Positions 1 through 10,530 of a stretch of 64,000 nt of DNA are shown here, in pieces. Every line of letters starts with the position of its first letter. Position 1 is the stretch's first letter. The position numbers and the translations under genes are program-made. Source of the stretch: Psilocybe azurescens (taxonomy: Eukaryota; Basidiomycota; Agaricomycetes; Agaricales; Agrocybaceae); contig JAJIRX010000541.1 in the NCBI GenBank assembly GCA_023853785.1, forward strand, positions 1 through 64,000. Reading direction: 5' to 3'. Below the pieces are notes generated by a model. The model was not told where the DNA came from, made no database searches, and worked only from the letters and a program-made list of their open reading frames with translations.

Positions 1-1793
1 CAACACCCAGAAATTCACCTCAGTGCTTTACGAGCTTATACCTTTCAACACTCTCAGCAGCCCCTCCGATCTCTTGATGAGTTCAGGGAATATCAAAGAC
101 AATACACTCGGATTGCTGGTTGGCTTAATAACAACAAGATCTCTGGGGACGAATACAATCAATATTTCTGGCTTGGAATCAGTCCGAATTTGCGCCCAGC
201 TGGAGGCCAAGCTTCTTATTCTTAACAGAGATGCAGATCCTTCAGTACCATTCCTAATGGCCGATGTTATTAAAGCTACAGAACTCATCTACAAGCGCGA
301 TCGCTTTGACATGGGAGTCTTCGATAATCCTTCTGCCCAACCCTATGCATCACTCCTTCCATCTAACGACATCAAGGAAGAGAACTCCTCTTTGCTCGAT
401 GAAATCAAGCGCTACATCCAGGCCATTATTCCCAGCAATGGAGCCCACAATGTATCAGATGATCGTGCTGTTAGGCCACCGGAAGAGACTCGCAGAATAT
501 TCAAGGACCTGGAAAGGGAAGAGATCAAAGCGCATCAGGCTGACGAAGTGGAGAATCTTATCAAAGAGATGACCAAGCTCACCATTTCCGACCCAACTAC
601 GCTGTCTATTATTTTCGAGCCGTAAAACTGGAACCTTCTCTGGCTGGAATGCTCGTCGCACCTGCTATCATGAACGCAACTGTACCACAACAACCTAAGC
701 AACCCTCTAGTTTTACCTCCTCCACCTCAGCAAACCCAATATATGCAGCGCGCATTACCTCTCTTGCTGATATGACTTGTTATGGATGTAATCAGCAAGG
801 CCATGGCATGAACACTTGTCCAGGACTCGCAGATCTCGCTAGCAAGAAGGTCATCACTCGGGACAGCAGCAACCGCATAGTCTTTGCAGACGGATCACGT
901 ATCTTTCGTGTTATGGGAGAATCTATAATTCAGGCAGTACAACGTCAGCGCCCTGCTCCAGCACCTATAGCCACTTCTAACCTTGCCATTTGTGATCCCT
1001 ACTACGTGGAAGAGAAGTACAATGCAAACATATTCGAGGAAGACGATGAGGATGATATTGGTTCCTATCTTGGCGACTCTGATTATATTCTTGCAGGTCC
1101 GAGTAACCGCATTGTCCCAGAAAGGAAAATTCGCACAGCCAGGAAGCAAGTTTTTGATGGTGTCATCGTTCCCGAGCCAGCCTACATCAAAGCCAAACGC
1201 CTTGAGGCCAAAGGGAAGATGAAGGAAAAGGAAAACACGGTTCCGTCCATTTCCATTTTGAAACGCCCCACTGCACCTGAGAAGCCGGAAATTCCTAACT
1301 CGTCCACTCCTGTCCTCATTAACCCTCCTGTTGCCCCTCCTGTCAATCAAACTGTCAATCAGCCTGTCACTGTCAAAGAAACTCCATCTGTCAAACAACC
1401 TATTGCACCACCTGTCAATAATCCTATTGTTCGGCGTTACCCCAGACTTCTAGACCCCACGTTTCCTTTGACCCTTCTGACGATGATCAAATCATGGAAG
1501 ACGCCACCATTAAACCCAACAAGGATAAATCACCTGCCAAGCCACGTGTTCCTGCCCAAAAGCGGATTGCAGTTTCACGTGGAGTTGATCCTATGGCCAT
1601 AGCTCAGCGTTGCCTTAATCGGTCTGCAGATGTCACGCTCGGTGAACTCATGGGTGTCTCCAAAGATGTCAAGAACTGTATTGGGTCCCTAATCAAGGCA
1701 AAAACTATTTCCGTGGAAGAATTCCGGCTCAAAATTACGCTTCTTCGATCCCAATATCAATATCTATACGGCCTTTACGAATATCGAACCTGA
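1..1793 (+). pseudogene. gypsy Gag with CCHC zinc knuckle, frameshifted
   Basis: Structural Gag polyprotein that would package element RNA. The first ~70 codons run in the frame starting at base 1 and include the YFWLGISPNL motif typical of gypsy capsid regions. That frame stops near 225, and Gag-like sequence (LEAKLLILNRDADPS, then RDRFDMGVFD) continues in the frame of 23-625, so an indel lies near 190-210. A further frame (649-1602) carries the CCHC knuckle CYGCNQQGHGMNTC at 778-819, followed by an acidic and proline-rich tail. The frame 1494-1793 (GELMGVSKDVKNCIGSL) matches the segment that usually precedes the protease in this clade. The frame breaks mean it is not functional as read. Confidence 0.8.
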
Positions 1794-2448
1794 ATTACCG
1801 CCTGACGCTGTTTATTTTGGACACCTTCTCCGGGCACATGCACCTCTTATTCGGATCAGCATGACCTGCAATGGCAAGCTTCTGGAAGGCCTCCTTGATT
1901 CAGGTGCTACGCAGAATATTATCAGTGAACGTGTATGGAAAGAAGTCGCGAATCTCCCTATGGACAATAAGAAGACCATCACGATGTACGACATTCATGG
2001 TGGTCAATCTAGGATGCTTGGCTTCGTTGAACAGATCCCATTGAATGTAGGAAGTGTCCAAACTTGGGCTAATTGTTTTGTATCTGATAGGGTTAAATTC
2101 GATGTTCTGGTTGGACGACCCTGGACCCGTGACAACTTTGTTGATGTTTTGGAGCGACCTGAAGGGACATTCTTATCCTTTTATGACCCTGGAGATGAAA
2201 CTCATGTTCGCAAATTCCTTGCCCTCCCTGACTCTCATCCAAACTCTATGGCGTTCATCACAGAAGAAACCCCTTCCACCTCGTTTCTCGCCACTTATGG
2301 CATTGACGTTTTTAATGAGCACCTAATCTGGAGAAGGGGAAAATTGCCGAAGACCTCAATTTGGAAGGCGGCCGAAGAACTTCGGCGATTTACAATATCC
2401 GGAAGAGACCCCCAGTCTGCCCAGCCATCTATTCTTCACACATCCTAA
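1774..2448 (+). pseudogene. gypsy aspartic protease domain
   Basis: Retropepsin-like protease that would process the polyprotein. The catalytic DSGA motif is visible in LLDSGATQNIISERVW (about 1896-1943), and the later conserved segment FDVLVGRPWTRDNF lies at about 2098-2139. The frame is open from about 1774, before the first ATG at 1861, to the stop at 2448. It is in a different frame from the upstream Gag segment, as expected for a decayed copy or for a frameshifted gag-pol junction. Catalytic residues look intact in this segment alone. Confidence 0.75.
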
Positions 2449-4550
2449 TCCTGTCCATGACTCATCCCATGACTCATCCCTGACGTTCCCATGACCTCTG
2501 ACTCAGACAACGCCACCGACTTCTATGACTCGCATGACTCACTTGCGGTACCTTCACATGATTCACATGAAACGCTATCCCCGCCAGATTCAGGGAATCC
2601 CATGATGCTTCGCAGAACAATGAAACCGCCCAAGAAGGAAATGACGTCAATCCCTGGACGCGCACCCCAATTGAACATGATTGGCCAGGACTCACAGAAG
2701 CTGATCGTGGATGGAGATCGCCTAGCCAGAACCCACGTATGTCCGCACACATGATGATACTGAATACTCAGCCGAAGATTACAACTCGGAGCCGAGCGAA
2801 CAACAAGAAGACGAAGAAGAATTGGACGAGCCTCCTCCTTACAATCCCCAAATGGATATATTAATCACCAAACGACATTCTATTCCCTAATGCTCACATT
2901 ACCGCCACAGGACTTGACGACGGTCGCCGTTTTGAAGACTGGACTCTCAGGGACACCACTCGACGAGCCTGCATCAATGAAACTTATACATTCGAACAAG
3001 GGACGGCTTTTGTGCATTTTATTTATGGTAACATGGACAACTCTCCTGCCTCATATAACGCCAGTCCTGCTCCCCTGAAATCATTCATGCTCCTGCAGAC
3101 CCAACATCCCCTCATCGTCACTTCCACTGAGGAGCCAATGGGTCAAAGATTCTCAACGCCTGCAGCCTCTGCTCCTCCCCTCCTATTTGATTTCCGTCAC
3201 AACTCAAACAACGACCACCGACTCTGCCACGCAATTAGTCTGGACGCTTCAAAACGACCAGCAGATAGAAGAGTTGGGTGTGCGTCAGTCAATCAATTCG
3301 CCTGCTATCACAGAGGAATTCTCGCTCTTACGCACTCCAAGTCCGAGACTGTCCTACTTCCCCACCGATTCCCTCAACGATGTGGATCGACAGATCGGGA
3401 ATGCTGTCCCTTTGCCTGTGGCACATGCACTTCCTCTACGGATGACGCCAACATCTTGGACGTTATGGAGGTTGTTCGTGTCCTTCTTCTTAATCTGGGC
3501 CGTGTTGAAGAAGATTTCTCGGCGACAGTTGTTTTGAACGACCGTGGAGAATCGTTTCATCCTCAGGACGATGATAGTGATATGGAATCTCCAGGTTCTC
3601 GCACAGAAGAGCTTATTCTCGACACTAGCAATGTGGATTCTCCGGCCGATCCAGACAACTCGGAGGAAGACTCTTACCATGGAATGGGTGTGTATTGACT
3701 GCATGGGTTAGTTAATTGTTTTTCCATATCGTTCTTTTTGGTTTACATCCACGGGACGCTTATGTGCATTATTCTCTCGACCGAAATGTCATTAAACTAA
3801 TGTTTATTTATTCTCCATGTTTTTTCTTAACGTTCCCTTTGTATATATAGTTGGTTTCATTGACCGAAACGTCGCTAAACTAACGTTTATTTATTCATCA
3901 ACTTCTTTTTATCGCTGTTCCATTTTCATTCTGACTCCCTACTCTTCTCGTTCATTTATCTCATCGCTTCCATTGTCCAGTTTCTTTCATGTCTTTTGTT
4001 TTACACTTTCAACTTCTTTTTCCTTCTCCATCTGCCTTATCTTTTTCCTCTTCCGTTTCTTCCCTCTGCAGTTCAAGTCCATCCATCGCTCAAGTCCATG
4101 GAAGAAAATTGCTATCCCTCTCCTCAACCCACTTTTGCTATCAGATCAGAATTACATTGGTCACATGCAGGACCTCCTCCTCATCAACAGCTTCCTCACA
4201 CATATCCTCTGTTTGTTTGCGGTCAAAGAGTTCGTTGATGGTATTACTGGAAACGGAATCCATAACATCATCTCGGCTCAATATGTCCAGAGCGTCACCT
4301 TTCCCACTAATGCGGAAAGACGAAATCTATCTGTGTCTATCATCAACCTCGATACCTGAATTCTCAGCTTACTTTCAAAGAATGGGTGGATCCTCCGAAC
4401 AACAGCCACGCAGCAAATCACAGCCAAAGACAATCGAAATGACCGATTATTCAAATCATCCTTATCCATACATATATTCCCTCCCCACTTCCATATCTAC
4501 CTTTATCCCTGAAATCCCATCATCCATTTCCTACACCGGCGTACAAGCGA
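2449..4550 (+). other. Decayed spacer between protease and RT of the gypsy element
   Basis: About 2.1 kb lies between the protease and the first RT-like sequence. Fungal gypsy elements of this type have a variable, low-conservation region here, but no single frame stays open across this one. It holds an acidic stretch (3012-3698, rich in D and E near its end), repeated TGACTCATGACTCATCC-like words near 2455-2560, a 35-bp direct repeat (separate entry) and T/C-rich DNA at 3900-4100. I cannot assign a product. It may be diverged coding spacer or hold a later insertion. Confidence 0.45.
3779..3896 (+). repeat. Imperfect 35-bp direct repeat, 83-bp spacing
   Basis: The words at 3779-3813 (GACCGAAATGTCATTAAACT...) and 3862-3896 (GACCGAAACGTCGCTAAACT...) differ at only a few positions and are separated by T-rich DNA. 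They lie inside the non-coding part of the gypsy element. Confidence 0.7.
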
Positions 4551-6220
4551 GTGGATCGCAAAGTTAAACCTATCAACAAAATCACTCCAGCGTATGCCAA
4601 AGTTATTCGGCGAATTCCAGTTGACCCCCTCCTATCACTTCCTTTACTGCCTACCCGTCCTTCAGACTTCACCTATACCGCAAAATTAACACCTGAACGT
4701 ATTCAATCCATGAAAATCAACACCAACCAATTCCTATGGCCCGAAGAAGAAAAACTTTTTCTCCACATCCTTCAGCTCAATGAACGTTCCTTAGCCTTTC
4801 ACCAATCGAGCGTGGCACATTTTCTGAAGACTATTTTTCCCCTTATATTCTACCTGTCGAAGATCATGAACCATGGGTGCGATACGCAATATTCCTATTC
4901 CTCCAGGCCTTCAAGAAGACGTCACAAAGCTCTTACGTGAAAAAGTTGCAGCCGGTGTGTACGAACCAAGTCAAGCTCCTTATCGATCACCTATTTTCTG
5001 GGTCAAGAAGAAAGCGACCCGGTGCTATCCGTCTTGTCCATGACCTTCAACTCCTCAACTCCATTTCTTATCGTGATGCTGGTGTACCTCCTGTTCTTGA
5101 TGACTTCGTTGTTCCTTTCGCTGGTCATTCCATCTACACAGTCTTTGACTTATATTGGGGATATGATGCACGTAAAATTCATCCAGACAGTCGTGATCTT
5201 ACCACCTTCCAGTCACCTATTGGTCCATTACGACTCACCTCCATGCCTATGGGATATACCAATGCAGTCGCTGAATTTCAAGCCTGTACCACCTTCATTC
5301 TACGCGATGAAATTCCTCATGTTGCCAACGTCTTCATCGATGATGTACCTATCAAAGGCCCCTCTCGCGGTACCTGGACGCCTCAGGAAATCCAGAAACC
5401 ATTCCAGAAAATCCAGGGATCCGACGCTTTGTCTGGGAACATGCTCAGGACGTTCACCGAATCATGCATCGTATGGGATGTGCTGGAGCCACGTTTTCTG
5501 GGTCTAAAACTCAGCTCGCTCAGCCTGAAGTACTTATTCTTGGACAAAAATGTACACCAGAAGGTCGCCTGCCTGACGATTCCAAAGTCGAGAAGATCAT
5601 CAATTGGCCTAGACCCAAGAATATTCGTGATGTCCGTGCTTTTCTAGGACTTTGCGGAACAGTCCGCGTTTGGATCAAGAATTATTCCACACTCATCCGA
5701 CCTTCTCCACCGAACTCCTATCGCCAAGGGCGAACGCTTTTATTTGGACTGATATCCGAGAACTTGCTTTCCCTGACACTCAAAGAAATTGTTATTGATC
5801 CCCTATCCTCCGTTCCATTGATTATACTTCTGAACTCCCAGTTATCCTTTCTGTCGACACTTCTCAAATTGCCGTTGGATTTATTTTGTCTCAAATTGCC
5901 CCTTCTGGACGTCGTCATCCTGCTCGCTACGGTTCCATACCCATGAATCCCGAGAAGCTCGTTATAGTCAACCCAAGTTGGAGCTCTATGGTCTTTTCCG
6001 TGCTCTACGTCACTACCGTTTGCATCTTATTGGAGTCAAGAATCTTCACGTTGAAGTAGACGCCAAATACATCAAAGGCATGCTTAACGAACCTGATCTT
6101 CAACCTAACGCTTCTATGAACCGCTGGATCCAAGGCATTCTACTCTTCGACTTCACTCTCATTCATGTCAAAGCAGGAAGTCACCGTGGACCTGATGGTC
6201 TTTCCCGACGAGCCTACTGA
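4551..6220 (+). pseudogene. gypsy reverse transcriptase and RNase H, multiply frameshifted
   Basis: Copies element RNA into DNA. The leading segment (VIRRIPVDPLLSLPLLPT, from about 4596) is a hallmark of the region before RT in agaricomycete gypsy elements. RT core motifs then appear in other frames: RLVHDLQLLNS (about 5027-5059), motif A near VFDLYWGYDARKIHP (about 5141-5185), SPIGPLRLTSMPMG, and the catalytic pair as FIDD at about 5333-5344. The connection segment WPRPKNIRDVRAFLGLCG follows near 5605. RNase H is in yet other frames: first Asp in ILSVDTSQIAVG (about 5848), Glu in ELYGLFRAL (5981), Asp in HVEVDAKY (about 6050) and HRGPDGLSRR at about 6182-6211. At least four frame changes are needed, so this part is inactive. 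Confidence 0.8.
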
Positions 6221-7736
6221 AGACGAACTCAATGAGCCACAAGAAGAAGATGATTGGCTTGACGATATTGCACTCTTAACCACCTATGCCCTTTTTCCTG
6301 TTTTCTTTAGACGTCCCACTTCACTTCCTTCTTATCATCCTTCCTCACTTCCTTCATTTATTTCGACCGCGAATCTTCAAGACGAAAGCCTTCACAAAAT
6401 TTATCAATTTCTTCAAGACCAAATTATGCCTATTTTCAACAACATTCAAGCTCAACGACGATTCCTCGCACGTGCCTCTCAATTTTATCTCAAAGACAAC
6501 CTCATGTATAAGCAACGATTTGGACGCTCTCCACTACGTGTCATCCTTGATGCCAACAAACGCCTTCTAGTATTAACTCAAGCACATGAAGAACTAGGTC
6601 ACCGTGGTCTATACGGAGTCTTTGGAGTTATACGTCTTCGCTTTTACTGGCCTTTCATGTTCCAGGATATTAAACATCACCTCGCTACCTGCCACCAATG
6701 TCAAGTTCGATCAACCAAGAAGTCTGAAGTCCCCATTTCCATTTCAGCCACACCGTCCATCTTCACCATCATCAACGTCGATGTTCTCTTCATGCCTAGA
6801 TCTGGTAAATTCCGATACATGGTTATAGCACGAGACGATCTATCACGTGCACCGGAAGGACGCGCTCTCAAGACCATCAAGTCTAAGGAGATGGCTAACT
6901 TTTTCTGGGAAGAGATTATATGTCGCTACGGAGCCATAGGACAAGTTCGAACAGATAACGGATCTGAAGTCGCTGGAGCTTTTGCGTATCTCATGGAGAA
7001 GTATGGCATCCCTCATGTTCACATCTCGCCTTACAATTCCAAAGCCAATGGATCAGTCGAACGAGGACATATTGACTTCAGGGAATCTATCCTCAAAGCC
7101 TGTGGAGACCGACCTCAAGACTGGCCACTGTACGTTCATCATACTATCTTTGCCGATAAATGTATCACTCGACGATCTACTGGACATTCCCCTTTCTATG
7201 TCATGCATGGCCTTCATCCTGTTCTTCCCTTTGACCTTATGGAAGCGACCTTTCTAGTTGATGGCTTCACTAGTGGAATGACGTCTGAAGATTTGCTGGC
7301 CCAACGAATCCGACAACTTATGAAGCGCGATGAAGACCTAGCTAATATTGCTGAAGTCCTGCGACAATCCCGTCTGCAATCAAAGGCCGTATTTGAACAA
7401 CGCTTTGCGCATCGTATTCGTCAGACAGCATTTCAGCCTGGAACTTTAGTCCTTGTCCGCAACACTCGGCGTCAGAAAGAGATGAATCGCAAACACAAGC
7501 CCAGATATCTTGGTCCTTATGAGGTTATTCGACAAACTCGTGGTGGTTCTTATGTGCTAAAGGAACTTGATGGTACTCCAATGGTTCAAGGCGTTGCTGC
7601 ATTCCGACTTCTACGCTACTTCCCTCGAGATGGATCAGTCATTCCTAGAGCTGAACTGGACGACATAGTGGAAAATCTTGAATACGCTCAGGACAACAAT
7701 GAAGATATGGACGATACCTTGGACGACGATCAGTAA
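6165..7736 (+). CDS. gypsy integrase, intact long frame
   Basis: Integrase inserts element DNA into the genome. The 523-codon frame is the best-kept part of the element. The true coding part begins near 6210, where it takes over from the RNase H frame after a one-base shift. Visible features are the HHCC zinc finger (HEELGH, then CHQCQVR), the catalytic triad as D in INVDVLFMP, D in VRTDNGSEVAG and E in NSKANGSVERGH, and a C-terminal GPY/F module (PRYLGPYEVIRQTRGGSYVL). No chromodomain is evident; the acidic tail ends at the stop. It would be translated only as part of the polyprotein, which is broken upstream. Confidence 0.8.
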   Translation: MSKQEVTVDLMVFPDEPTEDELNEPQEEDDWLDDIALLTTYALFPVFFRRPTSLPSYHPSSLPSFISTANLQDESLHKIYQFLQDQIMPIFNNIQAQRRFLARASQFYLKDNLMYKQRFGRSPLRVILDANKRLLVLTQAHEELGHRGLYGVFGVIRLRFYWPFMFQDIKHHLATCHQCQVRSTKKSEVPISISATPSIFTIINVDVLFMPRSGKFRYMVIARDDLSRAPEGRALKTIKSKEMANFFWEEIICRYGAIGQVRTDNGSEVAGAFAYLMEKYGIPHVHISPYNSKANGSVERGHIDFRESILKACGDRPQDWPLYVHHTIFADKCITRRSTGHSPFYVMHGLHPVLPFDLMEATFLVDGFTSGMTSEDLLAQRIRQLMKRDEDLANIAEVLRQSRLQSKAVFEQRFAHRIRQTAFQPGTLVLVRNTRRQKEMNRKHKPRYLGPYEVIRQTRGGSYVLKELDGTPMVQGVAAFRLLRYFPRDGSVIPRAELDDIVENLEYAQDNNEDMDDTLDDDQ

Positions 7737-7826
7737 ATGCTTGTCCCAGACCTAAAGTAACCTCTTCCTCATTTCCGCATGTTGGCTATCAACCGAGGAC
7801 GGTTCTTTTCTCAAGTTTTGGGTGGA

Positions 7827-9500
7827 TGTCATACACCAATTTTGATTGGATATGAGATTTATCTATAAGCTTAGAGCATCTGTCTCGAACCCCCATTGCA
7901 TGCAGAAGCCAGGGTTATTATTTCGCATTTTTATCTGAAGGACATCCCTCAATATTCAACGTCAAAGCCCATTCACAGTCCACTTCAAGCTCCATTCCAA
8001 CTTTCAATCTCCACTTCAACCCTTTGATCAGTTACATTCCCTATCAATGATTCAATCGTCTATCTATTTCGAACCTCAAGGCTATGCGCAGATTATTCTT
8101 GGACATCATTCCTATCTATCCTAGTACGCACAGCACTGCACAGCATCATATATCACCATCGTCATCAGCATTTGATCATCTACAACTATTTGGTCCTTAA
8201 CTGGATTCCACATATGCAGCAAATCTTTGTCTCACTCAGCAGTCTTGGTAATGGATGACTGAGCTGTGCCATGAATAGACTGGTTCTATTCATTGGCATG
8301 GTACTTGTTCGCTATTTTGGCTCCTTTTCTATTGTCTGACACTTTCATATGATTGATCCTTCCTTCCTTTTGTCATTCTTGCTTATTGTACTTACTCAGC
8401 TTCGCTTCTTTCTTACTCATCTCACTTCGCTTTTCATAATCCTGCTTATACTTCTTACTCATCCTATGTTACTTACTTACTCATCCTTCTATTTTTCACT
8501 CCTAAACTCCATCAGCCTTCAATCTATTGTATGTAGTTGACAGATGGGACTACTGGGTGTCGTTCTACAGAATGATTAGTATAGTTTGGACGCTTGATCT
8601 CTTTTAAATATTTTTCTATGTTCTCTGGTATATAAACCATGTATTAGTATCGCTTGGAATGCAAGGAAGTTACAAGCCCCAACTTTCTTCACAGCAAAGA
8701 TTTCAAGTTATCAAGTACTCAGTCCAGCACTCCAAGCACGCATTCAATCAATCTCTATCAATATTCACCACGGAATTCATCAATCACTCCAGTTATTCAA
8801 GACGTTCATCAGAGGCTAGACAGCCTATCCAACCACCCACGCTCTCACATCCCAGGGCAATTTGTCCAGTTCATTTCGATCCTATCATCCTCCAGACCCT
8901 TCATTCTTCCTCTACCTCAAGATCCTCAACTCCCCATCGCCTTCAGTTGCTCCAGAATATTTTTATTCAGCAATCTTGGTCTTGTTGTCATCTTCATCCA
9001 TTGCCCTAGTCATCCCTCATTCACTCCACCGCTCTGTTTGATTTTTGGTTCAAGAACATCGCACAATCCTTCATCATCTATCACTCCAGGCCGCTCAAGT
9101 CATTACTCTATCAGCAGGCTTTACTTCTAGCTTTGCAGACGCTGTAGACTCGATTAAAGCGCACTAGGATCAAGACTACATTCTCACTCCTGCCCCGTAT
9201 CAATCCCTGCAAATTATCTAGTCACTTGGCCCCTCCACAGTCATCACTCTTCGTTCACACCGTTCTACCCTAATCAAGTCGGGTTGCTTCCTCTCAGTAA
9301 ATACTCAAGGGCATTTTATATTCCCTCATCCATTCCTCCTTCTTCATACGTCCCTGCCCTCCTCAGACCACATACATCTTCACAACCTAGTGGCAAAGCC
9401 AGCCCTCACTTTAACTCAACAGGGAGAGAGTCGTCTTATCTAGTCTAGACCATTCCTCTCTGGTTTGTGTTTTGGTTTTCGATTTATATATCAAATCACA
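7827..9500 (+). repeat. Probable 3' LTR of the gypsy element
   Basis: The integrase stop at 7736 is followed at 7817-7826 by a G-rich tract (TTTTGGGTGGA) that would serve as polypurine tract, then TGTCATACAC, a common LTR start. The next 1.67 kb has no protein-like frame, is rich in C/T with repeated TTACTCATC-like words at 8390-8500, and ends with AAATCACA near 9500, just before G-rich unrelated DNA. Because the 5' LTR is outside the window, neither boundary can be checked by comparison. Confidence 0.5.
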
Positions 9501-9539
9501 CACTCACGTAGTTCATCGCGGGCCATTTCGAAGGGGTGC

Positions 9540-10530
9540 GCCAGCCGGAGGCCGCTATGCTCGAGCAGGAGGTGATGAGGAGAGAGATGGGGTTTTACAG
9601 GAAACGATTATGCAGGGGGGGGAGGGGGCAGGGGCAGGTGAGCTGAGTCCTGGACAGGAAACGCAAACACGGGCATGAATAACCAACAACATGAGGAGGG
9701 AGAGGACAGGGATGGGAAGGACAACAAGGAGCACGATAGTGAGGAGGAAGATGAGGAAGATGATTATGATGATGACGACGATGAAGACGCGAGGAGCATC
9801 TCGACGGTCTGCCACATGAGCAGGATAGCGCGTAGGACGAGGGAGGCACTTACGCGTGCCGAGAGTGGGGAGGATGGGCATGGGCATGGGCATGGGCATT
9901 TTGTAGAGGGCGGGCAACGCGCGTGGGGCACCTGGGCCTGCGGAGGAGATGCTGGTGCGTGATGTTGGTGAGGCAGAGGGTGAGGGTGGGTGATGGTAGG
10001 GTTCAGCACGAGCATGAGCATGAGCACAAGGAGGAGAGGGTTAGGCATGAGACAATGGAAACAGAGTCGGAGATGGCGGAGACAGAGGAGACAGGACGCT
10101 GGAGGAGGGAGGACCTGGGCGTCGAGCGGCCGAGGACACCTGAGCCATCCACGTTGGGCATGGGGCGATCGGGCGAGGAGAGCGAGTGTCAGTTCGCCGC
10201 TACGCAAAGGCGGGTGTGGTCGCATGAGGGCGAGGGATGGGGAGTCCGAGTCGAATGTCGAGGCTGAGGCCAAGCACCACGAGCAGCACTTCCTAGACCC
10301 AGATCACAAAGACCAAGGCAAAAGCAGGCGATGCGAAGGAAGAGCTGCAGCACACAAAATCCATGACGGTGATGACAACCACGTGCTCGAGCAGGAGGCC
10401 ACGAAGCTCGTCAAGCGTCGTCGTGCTGACGGGCGGCGTTGGAGCAGCAGCATGCGCTCGCGCTGGGTACGATTCTCGGGTTGGGGCACAAGCTCCTTTG
10501 GGTCAAATTCAGCGAGTTCAGTGTAGCAGA
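9540..10530 (+). repeat. G/A-rich low-complexity block with hexamer runs
   Basis: A strongly strand-asymmetric block, purine-rich on the + strand. It includes four copies of GGGCAT at about 9877-9900, GAGCAT repeats at about 10011-10027, and a GATGAC/GAGGAA stretch at about 9740-9790 that would encode an acidic run on + and a valine/isoleucine run on -. Several frames are open simply because of composition. I see no domain in any of them and do not call a gene. It may be a decayed simple-repeat region or a fragment of a low-complexity gene. Confidence 0.5.

Larger units (their letters stand above)
1..9500 (+). mobile_element. Degraded Ty3/gypsy LTR retrotransposon, 5' end outside window
   Basis: The order gag, zinc knuckle, aspartic protease, reverse transcriptase, RNase H, integrase is that of Ty3/gypsy (Metaviridae-type) elements, and the protein segments resemble the gypsy polyproteins common in Agaricomycetes. 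The window opens inside gag, so the 5' LTR, primer-binding site and left target duplication cannot be seen. The coding region changes frame repeatedly in gag, between gag and protease, in RT and RNase H, and at the RNase H-integrase join, so the copy cannot make a full polyprotein. Only the integrase part keeps one long frame. A purine-rich run ending near 7826 followed by TGTCATACAC suggests the 3' LTR start. The right end is uncertain, placed at a CA near 9500 because sequence composition changes sharply just after it. Confidence 0.85.

Noticed and set aside
895..1398. 167-codon - strand frame in gag
   Set aside because: Antisense shadow of the gag C-terminal coding region.
9764..10273. 169-codon - strand frame rich in P, H and L
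   Set aside because: Open because of simple-repeat composition; overlaps equally open + strand frames and shows no domain.
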